Shown here: positions 1 through 9,764 of the stretch, piece after piece
Numbering within the stretch: position 1 is the first letter of the stretch
Layout: each line of letters opens with the position of its first letter
DNA from: Streptomyces sp. ISL-94
GTDB taxonomy: Bacteria > Actinomycetota > Actinomycetes > Streptomycetales > Streptomycetaceae
Assembly (NCBI RefSeq): GCF_018614075.1
Contig: NZ_JAGGOZ010000010.1
Span: 62,001-126,000, forward strand
DNA: 64,000 bases
Direction of reading: 5' to 3'
Program-made: the position numbers and the translations under genes
Notes under the pieces: generated by a model
What the model was told of the DNA's origin: nothing
Database searches by the model: none
Seen by the model: the letters and a program-made list of their open reading frames with translations, nothing else

Positions 1-388
1 TCACGAAGACGACGGTCGCCCGGGAGGCCCGCAGGGTGGGCAGCAGCAGCCGGGTGACCTCGGCGGGGGCGATCAGGTTCACGTTGAGCTGCTGGTGCCA
101 GGTCTTGGGCCGCAGCTCACCGACGGGTCCGAGGTCCACGATCCCGGCGATGTGCAGCAGGGAGTCGATGCGCTCGGGGACGGCCTGCTTGGAGAAGGCC
201 CACGACAGCCGGTCGGGATCGGCGAGGTCTCCTACGAGCGCCCGCGCGCCGGGGTAGCGCTCGACAAGCTGTTTGGCGCGGCCGGCGTCACGGGCGAGAA
301 GGACGAGCTCGTCGCCGCGGGCGTGCAGCCGGGCGGCGACGGCGGCGCCGATGCCGGACCCGGCACCGGTGATCAGGTGAGTAGCCAT
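1..388 (-). CDS. SDR family oxidoreductase, 3' part outside the window
   Basis: Reading the minus strand from the ATG at 388 gives MATHLITGAGSGIGAAVAARL, the TGxxxGIG nucleotide-binding motif of short-chain dehydrogenases, then a VGDLADP acidic loop that follows the second strand and an LLHIAGI segment corresponding to the NNAG motif. The frame is open to the window edge after about 129 codons, so the catalytic Tyr-Lys pair lies outside. An in-frame ATG at 397 is an alternative start. The substrate cannot be inferred. It is followed on its 5' side by a 21-bp tandem repeat and a DUF1330 gene on the same strand. Confidence 0.85.
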   Translation of the reverse strand, partial: MATHLITGAGSGIGAAVAARLHARGDELVLLARDAGRAKQLVERYPGARALVGDLADPDRLSWAFSKQAVPERIDSLLHIAGIVDLGPVGELRPKTWHQQLNVNLIAPAEVTRLLLPTLRASRATVVFV

Positions 389-467
389 ACCGCCCATGCT
401 CGCACCCCGCCCGGGCCGCCCGTCTCAGGTGTCCCGCATCGGGCCGATCACGGGAAAGTGGCCCGGT

Positions 468-635
468 GGCCGACGGTCAGAGCCCCATGGCCCGCGGTCA
501 GAGACCCCTGGCCGGCGGTCAGAGCCCCGCGGCCGGCGGTCAGAGCCCCGCGGCCGGCGGTCAGAGCCCCGCGGCCGGCGGTCAGAGCCCCGCGGCCCGC
601 GGTCAGAGACCCCTGGCCCGCGGTCAGAGCCCGGC
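468..635. repeat. 21-bp tandem repeat, 8 copies
   Basis: The octamer GGTCAGAG recurs at 475, 496, 517, 538, 559, 580, 601 and 622, exactly every 21 bases. Units are nearly identical (GGCCGGCGGTCAGAGCCCCG core) with a variant that ends in GACCCCTG. Because 21 is divisible by three, the array reads through as a spurious SDRRPRG repeat on the minus strand. The last copy supplies the TGA stop codon (624-626) of the DUF1330 gene. Confidence 0.9.
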
Positions 636-968
636 GGCTGCGCGCAGGGCGGCGGCCGTCTTCGAGGCGTCGTAGTCGGCCGGGACACCCTCGACCAGGA
701 TGATCTCGCCCGCGATGTGGTCGGTGCGCAGCGGGATGAGGGCCTGGTAGGCGTCGGAGTCGTACCAGGCGCGGGCCTTCTCGATGTCCGGGAAGCCGAT
801 GATGGCGACCGTGCCGGGCCAGGGGCCCTCCTTGACCTCGACCTCCTTGCCGTGGACCAGGAAGCGGCCGCCGAAGGGGTCCATGGTGGCCTGGATCTCC
901 TCGATGTAGCGGAGGATGTCCTCGTTCATCGTGTCGGGGCGGATGTGGCCGATGGCGTAAGCGGTCAT
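624..968 (-). CDS. DUF1330 family protein
   Basis: This 114-residue protein begins MTAYAIGHIRP and contains the DUF1330 (dimeric alpha-beta barrel) pattern: VAIIGFPDIEKARAWYDSDA followed by YQALIPLR. These small proteins have no firmly established reaction. The ATG at 968 is preceded by AAGGGGGAG about seven bases upstream, which favours it over an upstream TTG at 986. The 3' end lies inside a 21-bp tandem repeat, so the C-terminal residues (RAAAGL) may have changed with repeat expansion. It may share a transcript with the SDR gene downstream, although the repeat separates them. Confidence 0.85.
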   Translation of the reverse strand: MTAYAIGHIRPDTMNEDILRYIEEIQATMDPFGGRFLVHGKEVEVKEGPWPGTVAIIGFPDIEKARAWYDSDAYQALIPLRTDHIAGEIILVEGVPADYDASKTAAALRAAAGL

Positions 969-1056
969 GATGGTCTCCCCCTTCAACCGGCCCGTCGGTT
1001 CGGGCCGTTGACCAGATCCTGCCAGCCCGGGGTGTCGGGGGCGATTACCCCGGAGG

Positions 1057-1446
1057 TCATGCCAGGGCGGGGCTCTGCGGCTGGAAGGTACGCCGGTAGG
1101 CGATCGGGGAGGTCCCGAGGGCGGTCCGCATGTGCTGGCGCAGGGAGCCCGCGGAGCCGAAGCCGGAGCGGTGGGCGACCAGGTCGACGGGGAGGTCGCT
1201 GGATTCCAGCAAGTGGCGTGCGATCTCCAGGCGTTGGGCGGTGAGCCACTGGACCGGCGTCATGCCGACCTCGTCGCGGAAGCGCCGGGTGAAGGTGCGC
1301 AGGCTCATCCGGGCGTGGGTGGCCAGCTCGCCCAGGGTGATCGGCTCGTCGAGGCGTTCCAGGGCCCAGGCGCGGGTGGCGGTGGTGGTGGCGACGGTGG
1401 GCTCGGGGACGGGCCGGTCGATGTACTGGGCCTGGCCGCCGTCGCG
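1057..1446 (-). pseudogene. AraC/GlxA-type regulator, C-terminal DNA-binding fragment
   Basis: From the RDGGQAQYIDRPVPEP linker onward, the minus strand encodes a complete AraC-type double helix-turn-helix: LGELATHARMSLRTFTRRF, TPVQWLTAQRLEIARHLLE and VAHRSGFGSAGSLRQHMR. Proteins with this linker normally carry an N-terminal DJ-1/PfpI-like domain of about 190 residues. That domain is missing: upstream of 1446 the frame runs antisense to an oxidoreductase fragment and makes no sense as protein. The 5' half and promoter appear to have been removed by the same event that truncated the neighbouring oxidoreductase. Expression would need a fortuitous start. Confidence 0.8.
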
Positions 1447-1448
1447 CC

Positions 1449-2074
1449 AGTACGTGGTGGCCCCGGCCCGGCACTTCGCCCGCAAGCCCGCCTCGCTGGA
1501 CCACGTGCAGGCTGCCGCACTGCCGCTGGCGGCGCTGACCGCCTGGCAGGCGCTGGTGGACACCGCCGGCGTCTCGGCCGGGCAGCGGGTGCTCGTCCAC
1601 GCGGCGGCGGGCGGCGTCGGGCACCTGGCGGTGCAGATCGCCAAGGCGCGCGGCGCGTACGTGATCGGCACCGCCAGCGCGAGCAAGCACGACGTCCTGC
1701 GCGAGCTGGGCGCCGACGAGCTGATCGACTACCGGTCGGTGGACTTCACCGAAGCGGTCTCGGACGTCGACGTCGTGCTGGACGCGCTGGGCGGCGAAAC
1801 CGCCGAGCTCAGCCTGAAGGTCCTCAAGCCCGGCGGGCACCTGATCTCACTGCCCGGCCCGGACTCCGTCCCGGCCGCGGCCGACGGGGTGTACGCGGCT
1901 TGGGTGCTGGTCGAGCCGGACCTCAAGGGCCTGGAGGCGATCGCCGCCCTGTCGGACCAGGGCCTGCTCAAGCCGCTGGTCGACACCGTGCTGCCGCTGG
2001 CGCAGGCCGCGAAGGCCCACGAGATCGGCGAGCAGGGCCGGACCACCGGCAAGATCGTCCTGACGGTCGTCTGA
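1449..2074 (+). pseudogene. MDR-family NADP-dependent oxidoreductase, C-terminal fragment
   Basis: The plus strand from about YVVAPARHFARKPASLDH to the TGA at 2072-2074 matches the second half of quinone-reductase-like medium-chain dehydrogenases: the cofactor motif HAAAGGVGHLAVQIAKARG, then ADELIDYR, DVVLDALGGE and a C-terminal TGKIVL. The N-terminal GroES-like half (about 120 residues) and its start codon are absent. Immediately to the left is the 5' end of the AraC fragment on the other strand. The two genes were therefore probably divergent, and one deletion took the shared promoter and both N-termini. The fragment ends 7 bases before the convergent mnmA. Confidence 0.82.
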
Positions 2075-2081
2075 GCGCTGC

Positions 2082-3221
2082 TCAGGCGGTGGCGGCGGCC
2101 GTGGCCCGGGTGGTCGTCGCGATGGTGGCGGAGCCGACCACGCGGGTGCCGTCGTAGAGGACGATCGCCTGGCCGGGGGCCACGCCGCGGACCGGCTCGG
2201 TGAAGGAGACGCGCAGTTCGCCGTCGACCAGCTCGGCGAAGACCTCGGTCTCCCCGCCGTGGGCGCGCAGCTGGGCGGTGTAGGTGCCCGGGGCGGCCGC
2301 GGTGGAGCCGCACCAGCGGGGGCGGATGGCGGTGAGGGCGGTGACGTCGAGGGCCTCGACGGGGCCGACGGTCACGGTGTTGTTCACCGGGGAGATGTCG
2401 AGGACGTAGCGCGGCTTGCCGTCGGGGGCCGGGTGGCCGATGCGCAGGCCCTTGCGCTGGCCGATGGTGAAGCCGAAGGCGCCCTCGTGGGTGCCGACCT
2501 TCTCGCCGGTCGCCTCGTCGACGATGTCGCCCTCGGCCTTGCCGAGGCGGTTCGCAAGGAAGCCCTGGGTGTCGCCGTCGGCGATGAAGCAGATGTCGTG
2601 GCTGTCGGGCTTCTTCGCCACGGCCAAGCCGCGCCGCTCGGCCTCGGCGCGGATCTCGTCCTTGGTGGTGAGGGTGTCGCCGAGCGGGAAGAGGGCGTGG
2701 GCGAGCTGCTTCTCGTCGAGGACGCCGAGGACGTACGACTGGTCCTTGGCCATGTCCGAGGCGCGGTGCAGCTCGCGGGTGCCGTCCTCGTTCAGGACGA
2801 CGGTGGCGTAGTGGCCGGTGCAGACGGCGTCGAAGCCGAGGGCGAGGGCCTTGTCGAGCAGCGCCGCGAACTTGATCTTCTCGTTGCAGCGCAGGCAGGG
2901 GTTGGGGGTGCGCCCGGCCTCGTACTCGGAAATGAAGTCCTCGACCACGTCCTCGCGGAAGCGCTCGGCGAGGTCCCAGACGTAGAAGGGGATGCCGATG
3001 ACATCGGCGGCCCGGCGGGCGTCGCGGGAGTCCTCGATGGTGCAGCAGCCGCGGGCGCCGGTCCGGAAGGACTGCGGGTTCGCGGAGAGCGCGAGGTGGA
3101 CGCCGGTCACGTCGTGCCCGGCTTCGACCGCGCGGGCGGCGGCGACGGCGGAGTCCACGCCGCCGGACATGGCGGCCAGGACGCGAAGGGGGCGGGCGGT
3201 GCGCGGCAGGTTCTCAGTCAT
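2082..3221 (-). CDS. mnmA: tRNA-specific 2-thiouridylase MnmA
   Basis: This 379-residue cytoplasmic enzyme thiolates U34 of tRNAs for Lys, Glu and Gln. It shows the PP-loop [19 protein letters not shown] near residues 17-35, the [12 protein letters not shown] segment with the first catalytic cysteine, and [11 protein letters not shown] with the second. The IGQRKGL motif follows. Length is normal for the family. The ATG at 3221 is the first good start, with an N-terminus typical of actinobacterial MnmA. A cysteine desulfurase that could be the sulfur donor lies on the same strand at 3980-5143, separated by an opposite-strand amidase gene. Confidence 0.95.
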   Translation of the reverse strand: MTENLPRTARPLRVLAAMSGGVDSAVAAARAVEAGHDVTGVHLALSANPQSFRTGARGCCTIEDSRDARRAADVIGIPFYVWDLAERFREDVVEDFISEYEAGRTPNPCLRCNEKIKFAALLDKALALGFDAVCTGHYATVVLNEDGTRELHRASDMAKDQSYVLGVLDEKQLAHALFPLGDTLTTKDEIRAEAERRGLAVAKKPDSHDICFIADGDTQGFLANRLGKAEGDIVDEATGEKVGTHEGAFGFTIGQRKGLRIGHPAPDGKPRYVLDISPVNNTVTVGPVEALDVTALTAIRPRWCGSTAAAPGTYTAQLRAHGGETEVFAELVDGELRVSFTEPVRGVAPGQAIVLYDGTRVVGSATIATTTRATAAATA

Positions 3222-3292
3222 AGCACCGTCCAGAGTACGGGGGAACCGGGCGGGGCCACAGCGCGTTATCGGCTGTGGGGGGGTGGATCACG

Positions 3293-3987
3293 ATGGTGAC
3301 CAAGGGGAACGAGGCGAAGAAGCCGCCGGGAAAGAAGCCGGCGGGCAAGCCGGGCAGGACCCGCAGGGCCGTGCTCTTCGGGGGGCTCGGGATCTTCGCG
3401 GTGGCGGCGATCGCCGGCCGGGACGAGATCGGCCGGGCCTGGTGGCTGGTGCCGGGGGTGGGGTGGCCAAGCCGCGCAAGGAGGGCGAGCTCGACCACGC
3501 CGGCGCGAGCTGGACGTCGGCCTCGCCGGCGAACTGGCGGATGGCGGACCGGCCGGACGACTACCGCGTGGACCGGATCGTCGTGCATGTGACGCAGGGC
3601 GGCTTCGAGTCCTCGGTGGATGCCTTCAAGAACCCGTGGCACAAGGCGTCGGCGCACTACATAGTCGCCCAGGACGGCCACATCGAGCAGATGGTGCGCG
3701 AGCTGGACGTGGCCTTCCACGCGGGCAGCCGCTCGATGAACGAGCGCAGCGTCGGCATCGAGCACGTGGGCTTCGTGGACCGGCCGCAGGACTTCACGGA
3801 CGCGATGTACGGGGCGTCGGCCCGGCTCGCGGCGGACATCTGCCGGAGGTACGGCATACCCGTGGACCGCAAGCACATCCTCGGGCACTCCGAGGTGCCG
3901 GGCGCCGACCACACGGATCCCGGCCGCCACTGGGACTGGAACCGGTACATCCGCCTGGTCGGCGAGGCGCTGGCCGCCGCTAGCTGA
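3293..3987 (+). pseudogene. N-acetylmuramoyl-L-alanine amidase (amidase_2), apparent frameshift
   Basis: Two frames together encode one secreted amidase. From ATG 3293, the first frame gives a Lys/Pro-rich N-terminus and a Tat-like segment (RRAVLFGGLGIFAVAAIAG) ending in RAWWLVPGVG. The second frame resumes with VAKPRKEGELDHAGASW and the zinc amidase domain: DRIVVHVTQGG, HYIVAQDGHIEQMV, VGIEHVGF, HKHILGHSEVPGADHTDPG (read as KHILGHSEVP). Inserting a single G into the GGGGGTGGGG run at about 3454-3464 restores one frame. This is either a genuine inactivating frameshift or a homopolymer sequencing error. The 3' end overlaps the convergent cysteine desulfurase by 8 bases. Confidence 0.8.
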
Positions 3988-5143
3988 GGCCTGCTGTGCG
4001 GGCGCGCGCCACCGCCGGGCCGATGGCCGCGGCCAGGGCTGCGATGTCCTCCTTGGTGGAGGTGTGGCCGAGGGAGAAGCGCAGGGTGCCGCGGGCCAGT
4101 TTGGGGTCGGTGCCGGCGGCCAGCAGGACGTGGCTCGGCTGGGCCACGCCGGCCGTGCAGGCGGAGCCGGTGGAGCACTCGATGCCCTGCGCGTCGAGCA
4201 GCAGGAGCAGGGAGTCGCCCTCGCAGCCGGGGAAGCTGAAGTGGGCGTTGGCCGGCAGCCGGTCGACGGGGTCTCCCCCGAGGACGGCGTCGGGCACGGC
4301 CGCGAGGACGGCGGCGACCAGCTCGTCGCGCAGGGAGCCGATCTCGGTGGCGAACCGCTCGCGCCGCTCGGCGGCGAGGGTGGCGGCCACGGCGAAGGCG
4401 GCGACGGCCGGGACGTCGAGGGTGCCGGAACGGACGTGCCGCTCCTGCCCGCCGCCGTGCAGAACGGGTACGGGGCTCTGGTCGCGGCCCAGCAGCAGGG
4501 CGCCGATGCCGTACGGGCCGCCGATCTTGTGGCCGCTGACCGTCATGGCGGCGAGGCCGCTGTCGGCGAAGCCGACGTCGAGCTGGCCGAAGGCCTGGAC
4601 GGCGTCGGAGTGCAGCGGGATCCCGTGTTCGGCGGCGATGTCGGCCAGTTCACGGACCGGCATGACGGTGCCGATCTCGTTGTTGGCCCACATGACGGTG
4701 GCGAGCGCGACGTCGTCGGGGTTGCGCTCGACGGCCTCGCGGAAGGCTTCGGGGTGCACGCGGCCGTAGCGGTCCACGGGCAGGTACTCGACCTGGGCGC
4801 CCTCGTGCTCGGCGAGCCAGTGGACGGCATCGAGGACGGCGTGGTGCTCGACGGGGCTGGACAGGACACGGGTCCGGGCCGGGTCGGCGTCGCGGCGGGC
4901 CCAGTAGAGGCCCTTGACGGCGAGGTTGTCGGCCTCCGTGCCGCCGGCGGTGAAGACCACCTCGCTCGGGCGGGCTCCGATCGCCTCGGCGAAGGCCTCG
5001 CGGGCCTCCTCGACGGTACGGCGGGCGCGGCGGCCGGCGGCGTGGAGGGAGGACGCGTTACCCGTGGCGGCGAACTGCGCGGTCATCGCCGCGGCGGCCT
5101 CCGGCAGCATCGGGGTGGTGGCGGCGTGGTCGAGGTAGGCCAT
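3980..5143 (-). CDS. Cysteine desulfurase (NifS/IscS family)
   Basis: This 387-residue PLP enzyme converts cysteine to alanine and passes a persulfide to acceptors such as MnmA or Fe-S scaffold proteins. Visible landmarks are the N-terminal YLDHAATTP, the HxxV segment [19 protein letters not shown], the PLP lysine in [15 protein letters not shown], and the catalytic cysteine in STGSACTAG. Length is normal. The ATG at 5143 begins [10 protein letters not shown], the standard start. It lies upstream of mnmA on the same strand with only the opposite-strand amidase between, consistent with a role in tRNA thiolation. Confidence 0.95.
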   Translation of the reverse strand: MAYLDHAATTPMLPEAAAAMTAQFAATGNASSLHAAGRRARRTVEEAREAFAEAIGARPSEVVFTAGGTEADNLAVKGLYWARRDADPARTRVLSSPVEHHAVLDAVHWLAEHEGAQVEYLPVDRYGRVHPEAFREAVERNPDDVALATVMWANNEIGTVMPVRELADIAAEHGIPLHSDAVQAFGQLDVGFADSGLAAMTVSGHKIGGPYGIGALLLGRDQSPVPVLHGGGQERHVRSGTLDVPAVAAFAVAATLAAERRERFATEIGSLRDELVAAVLAAVPDAVLGGDPVDRLPANAHFSFPGCEGDSLLLLLDAQGIECSTGSACTAGVAQPSHVLLAAGTDPKLARGTLRFSLGHTSTKEDIAALAAAIGPAVARARTAGLS

Positions 5144-5228
5144 GATCCCCCGATTCTACGAGTCTGCGCGGGGGCGGTCCGACCCTTCCGTTCCACGGGG
5201 GTCCGCGGGGGCCCGTGGAGCCCCGGCC

Positions 5229-5358
5229 GGCGGGGCGGGGCCGGGCCCTGCGGGGCGCCGTCGGCGGGACGGGGCCGGGCCCTGCGGGGCGCCGTCGGCG
5301 GGGCGGGGCCGGGCCCTGCGGGGCGCCGTCGGCGGGACGGTGCCGGGCCCTGCGGGGC
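5229..5358. repeat. 34-bp tandem repeat, about 3.8 copies
   Basis: The motif GGGCCCTGCGGGGC starts at 5243, 5277, 5311 and 5345, a constant 34-base period. Units also share GCCGTCGGCGGG and differ by single bases (GGACGG versus GGGCGG). The array fills the leader region just upstream of the cysteine desulfurase start at 5143. No open frame with natural codon usage was seen. Confidence 0.85.
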
Positions 5359-5490
5359 TTGTCCCCTACCCGCCCTTCCGCCGTTCCCCGGGGCTCCGCC
5401 CCGGACCCTCCCCCGGGCTCCGCCCAGACCCGTGTCTCACACGCCGGCGAGGCTGCACATGCCCGGCATCGCCGGACGGAGTCCGGCTCA
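5359..5490. repeat. Dispersed palindromic repeat, copy 1
   Basis: The stretch contains TCCCCTACCCGCCCTTC, GGGGCTCCGCCCC, an ACGCCGGCGAGGCTG tail and CGGACGGAGTCCGG. The same modules recur in other intergenic gaps of the window (7180, 15801, 23600, 26165, 44329, 47801). It fills the 5144-5541 gap together with the 34-bp repeat. Both arms can fold, so it could act as a transcription terminator for the convergent or upstream unit. Confidence 0.65.
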
Positions 5491-5541
5491 GTGGCCCGAA
5501 GCCGGGGAGGCCCGCCAGGGCCGAGCCGTGCGAGGGACGCG

Positions 5542-6402
5542 TCAGGAAAGGGTGCGCGGAGCGCGGGCCAGTTGACGGGACTGGGCTACCAGGTGGTCGG
5601 CCGTGTCCCAGACTTCGGCGTCCTCTTCCAGGAAGCCGCCGGCCAGGTTGCGGGTGGTGATCGAGATGCGGAGGGGGCCCGGGGCCGGGCGGCGGCGGAT
5701 GTGGGTGGTGAGTTCCACCGTCGGGGTCCAGCCCAGCAGGCCGAGGTCGAAGGAGGTGGGCGGGAGGGCGTCCACCGCGAGGAGCATGGAGAGGGGGTCG
5801 GCGTCGCGGCCGTCGGCCAGTTCGAACCAGGCCCGCATCTCGCCCTTGCCCGAGGGCGCGCCGACGGCCCAGCCGGCGGTCGCGGGGTCCAGCCGCAGCC
5901 GGAGCCGGTCGACGATCGCGGAGCTGCCGGGGATCGGGGCCGGGCCGGCCTCGGGGCCGAGGCAGTCCTCGTAGGCGGGCATGACGGGCGGCACGGCCGT
6001 GGTGCGGACGTCGTCCGGGAGCGAGGCGAGGTCGCCGTAGGAGGCGAGGACGCGGATGCGCTCGACCTCGGCGCCGTTCTCGTCGTACTGGAACAGCGAG
6101 GCCTGGCCGGTGGAGAGGGTGCGGCCGACGCGGGCGACCTGGGTGCGGATCACGGCGGGGCCGGGCACCGAGGAGGTCAGGTAGTGGGCCGAGACGGAGA
6201 AGGGGTCCGGGTGCGGGAGGGCCGCCGACAGGGCCCGGCCGACCAGGGCGAGCAGGTAGCCGCCGTTGACGGCGGTGATGATCGTCCAGCCGGCGGAGAG
6301 CTCCGCGTCGTACACCCCGGGCTCGCCCGCGCGCGCGGTGATGGTGGTGTCGCGGTCGAACTCGCTGTCGCCGATGGATGCCTGGGCAGCTGCGTGTGAC
6401 AT
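5542..6402 (-). CDS. Acyl-CoA thioesterase-like protein (double hotdog)
   Basis: This 286-residue protein matches the two-hotdog thioesterase family. The N-terminal half has GWTIITAVNGGYLLALVGRAL and SAHYLTSSVPGPAV, and the C-terminal half has AWFELADGRDADPLSML and LLGWTPTVELTTHIRR. Such enzymes hydrolyse acyl-CoA esters in the cytoplasm; the physiological substrate is unknown. The start at ATG 6402 (MSHAAAQASIG) was chosen because the longer frame upstream runs antisense inside the TRIC gene. Only 43 bases separate it from the upstream gene, and these carry a small inverted repeat. Confidence 0.85.
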   Translation of the reverse strand: MSHAAAQASIGDSEFDRDTTITARAGEPGVYDAELSAGWTIITAVNGGYLLALVGRALSAALPHPDPFSVSAHYLTSSVPGPAVIRTQVARVGRTLSTGQASLFQYDENGAEVERIRVLASYGDLASLPDDVRTTAVPPVMPAYEDCLGPEAGPAPIPGSSAIVDRLRLRLDPATAGWAVGAPSGKGEMRAWFELADGRDADPLSMLLAVDALPPTSFDLGLLGWTPTVELTTHIRRRPAPGPLRISITTRNLAGGFLEEDAEVWDTADHLVAQSRQLARAPRTLS

Positions 6403-6424
6403 GTGAACGACGGTACACCCGCTT

Positions 6425-6440
6425 GCTACTAAGCGGTAGC
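6425..6440. promoter_or_regulatory. Inverted repeat upstream of thioesterase gene
   Basis: GCTAC-TAAGCG-GTAGC forms 5-base arms around a 6-base centre, placed 22 bases upstream of the thioesterase start and within the short gap after the TRIC stop codon. It could be an operator for a local regulator, but no regulator is adjacent, so this is tentative. Confidence 0.3.
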
Positions 6441-6445
6441 TTTTT

Positions 6446-7102
6446 CTACGACTCTTCGGCCACCGCCGAGCGTCGGTTCCAGGCCAGCGGGGCCCGCCAG
6501 TGGTAGCGCATGGCGAGGAGGCGCAGGACGAAGGTGGTGACGATCGCCAGGCCGGTGGTGAAGGCGTTGAGGGCGTCGAGGCCGATGAAGACGGCGACCA
6601 TCGAGGCGCCGACGACCGCCGGGACGGCGTACATCTCGCGGTCGCGCAGCAGCGACGGCACCTCGTTGACGAGGACGTCGCGCAGGACGCCACCGCCGAC
6701 GGCGGTGGCCAGGCCGAGCGCGGCGGAGGCGGTGAGGCCGAGGCCGTACTCGTACGCCTTGGTCGTGCCCGTCACGCAGAACAGGCCGAGGCCGGCCGCG
6801 TCGAAGACGTTGATGGCGCGGTTGATGCGCTGGACCTCGGGGTGCAGGAAGAAGACGAGCGCGGCGGCGAGGAGGGGGGTCAGGAAGAAGCTGAGCTCGC
6901 CGAAGGCGGCCGGGGGTACGGCGCCGATGACCAGGTCGCGGAAGAGGCCGCCGCCCAGGGCGGTGACGAGGGCGAGGACGGCGATGCCGAAGACGTCGAA
7001 GTTCTTGCGGACGGCGAGGAGGGCGCCTGCGGTGGCGAAGACGAAGATGCCGGCGAGGTCCAGGGCATGCTGGATCCCGGGCGGGAAGAGATCGTGGAGC
7101 AC
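6446..7102 (-). CDS. TRIC-type cation channel / UPF0126 membrane protein
   Basis: This predicted protein of 218 residues has about seven hydrophobic segments arranged as an internal duplication. Each half carries the glycine-rich signature: ALGGGLFRDLVIG in the first and AVGGGVLRDVLVNEVP in the second. These are the KEV/GGG motifs of prokaryotic TRIC homologues, which form trimeric potassium-permeable channels in the plasma membrane. A GTG at 7102 (VLHDLFPPGIQHALD) is used because the longer frame upstream is low-complexity repeat DNA; no strong ribosome site is visible. It could be cotranscribed with the thioesterase gene downstream. Confidence 0.85.
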   Translation of the reverse strand: MLHDLFPPGIQHALDLAGIFVFATAGALLAVRKNFDVFGIAVLALVTALGGGLFRDLVIGAVPPAAFGELSFFLTPLLAAALVFFLHPEVQRINRAINVFDAAGLGLFCVTGTTKAYEYGLGLTASAALGLATAVGGGVLRDVLVNEVPSLLRDREMYAVPAVVGASMVAVFIGLDALNAFTTGLAIVTTFVLRLLAMRYHWRAPLAWNRRSAVAEES

Positions 7103-7179
7103 CGGCTCATTGTCGCCCGGCGGCGGGCCCACCCGACGCCGGGGCGGGACCCGGGCCCCGTCGGCCGCCGCTCCGCCGG

Positions 7180-7255
7180 AAGACCGGGCTGCGCCCGGCC
7201 CCTGGGGCTCCGCCCCAGACCCCACGCCTCAAACGCCGGCGAGGCTGGATTTACC
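7180..7255. repeat. Dispersed palindromic repeat, copy 2
   Basis: CCGGGCTGCGCCCGG, GGGGCTCCGCCCCAGACCCC and TCAAACGCCGGCGAGGCTGG are the same modules as at 5359 and 47801. It occupies the gap upstream of the TRIC gene and leads directly into a 58-bp tandem repeat. Confidence 0.65.
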
Positions 7256-7266
7256 TGGCGCGCCGC

Positions 7267-7440
7267 GGGGGTCCAAGCGGCGGCTGAGCTTGCCCCGCAG
7301 GCCGGACTTGCCCAGCGACGCCGCAGGGGTCCAAGCGGATCCTGAGCTTGCCCCGCAGGCCGGACTTGCCCAGCGACGCCGCAGGGGTCCAAGCGGATCC
7401 TGAGCTTGCCCCGCAGGCCGGACTTGCCCGGCGGCGCCGG
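7267..7440. repeat. 58/59-bp tandem repeat, about 3 copies
   Basis: GGGGTCCAAGCGG starts at 7267, 7326 and 7384. Each unit continues with CTGAGCTTGCCCCGCAGGCC and GGACTTGCCC. The second and third copies are essentially identical, while the first has a CGGCTGAG variant. Further partial echoes (TGCCCGGCGGCGCCGGAA) continue to about 7490. No gene is seen in this 450-base gap. Confidence 0.85.
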
Positions 7441-7494
7441 AAAGAACCCGGGCGAGGCTGAATGTGCCCGGCGGCGCCGGAACGAGCCGGGTAT

Positions 7495-7544
7495 GCCGAC
7501 GGGGCCGGGGTGCGCCGTTGTGCGGCAAGCCCGGCCCCGTCGGC
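7495..7544 (-). terminator. Hairpin terminator after the peptide-transporter operon
   Basis: GCCGACGGGGCCGGG (7495-7509) pairs perfectly with CCCGGCCCCGTCGGC (7530-7544), a 15-base stem, just 10 bases beyond the stop codon of the last ABC-transporter gene. Confidence 0.8.
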
Positions 7545-7554
7545 GTTTCGGCCG

Positions 7555-8669
<1,115 letters not shown>

Positions 8670-8673
<4 letters not shown>

Positions 8674-9764
8674 AGCTTCGGCGCAATCTCTTCGGTCCAG
8701 ATCCGGGTCCGCTCCTCCTGCGACATGTGGCAGGCGGACCAGTGGCGGCTGCCGTCCTCCGTGAGCTCCGGCCGTACCGTACGGGTCACATTGCCCTTGG
8801 GTACGTCGGCGTACGGGCACCGCGGGTTGAACGCACAGCCGCTGGGGATGTTGATGAGGCTGGGCGGCGAGCCCTTGACCGGGATGAGGCGCTCGGTCTG
8901 GTCGCGGTCGATGCGCGGCATCGAGCCCAGCAGGCCCCAGGTGTAGGGGTGCCGGGGCTCGTAGAAGACCTTCTCGGCGGTGCCCCGCTCGACGCACCGG
9001 CCGCCGTACATCACGAGGAGTTCGTCGGCCATCTCGGCGACGACGCCGAGGTCGTGCGTGATCATGATGACGGCGGAGCCGAACTCCTGCTGGAGATCCC
9101 GGATGAGGTCGAGGATCTGGGCCTGGACGGTGACGTCCAGGGCGGTGGTCGGCTCGTCCGCGATGAGCAGTTCGGGGTTGTTGACCAGCGCCATCGCGAT
9201 CATCGCGCGCTGGCGCATGCCGCCGGAGAACTCGTGCGGGTAGCTGTCGACCCGCTTGTGCGGCTCGGGGATCCCGACGCGGTCGAGGAGTTCGACCGCC
9301 CGGGTGCGCGCCGTCTTCTTGTCGACCTTGTTGTGGACCCGGTACGCCTCGGCGATCTGCTGGCCGACGGTGAAGTACGGGTGCATCGCGGACAGCGGGT
9401 CCTGGAAGATCATCGCGATCTCCCGGCCGCGGAGCCTGCGCACCTCGTCCTCGTCGGCGGAGAGCAGCTCCTTGCCGTTCAGCCAGATCTCGCCGGAGAT
9501 CCGGGCCCGCTGGCGGCCGTACTGGCCGACACGGTGCAGGCCCATGATGCCCAGCGAGGTGACCGACTTGCCGGATCCGGACTCGCCGACGATGCCGAGG
9601 GTCTTGCCCTTCTCCAGCGTGAAGGAGAGCCCGTCGACCGACTTGACCAGTCCGTCCTCGGTCGGGAAGTGCACCTTGAGGTCGCGGACTTCGAGGAAGG
9701 CGCCGGAGGGCTCCCCCGGGCCGACGGGCTCGCCCAGAGCTCCGGTCTTGGTCAGTTCGGTCAT
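8670..9764 (-). CDS. Oligopeptide ABC transporter ATP-binding protein (OppD-like)
   Basis: This 364-residue ATPase pairs with the OppF-like protein. Motifs are Walker [13 protein letters not shown], signature [16 protein letters not shown], Walker [15 protein letters not shown] and switch [15 protein letters not shown] (read as MITHDLGVV). The C-terminal [17 protein letters not shown] is the oligopeptide-transporter extension. The ATG at 9764 overlaps the permease stop by four bases (ATGA), and its stop overlaps the next start (GTGA). Confidence 0.92.

Noticed and set aside
468..635. CRISPR array
   Set aside because: Same reason: 21-base units abut without spacers.
425..688. Open frame of SDRRPRG-type repeats on the minus strand
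   Set aside because: It is the read-through of a 21-base tandem DNA repeat and overlaps the DUF1330 3' end; no ribosome site or natural composition.
983..1060. Short minus-strand coding tail after the AraC fragment
   Set aside because: It is out of frame with the AraC protein and lacks a start or ribosome site.
1132..2157. Long plus-strand Arg/Gly-rich open frame over the AraC and MDR fragments
   Set aside because: Its composition is that of a shadow frame; the true frame in this direction is the oxidoreductase fragment.
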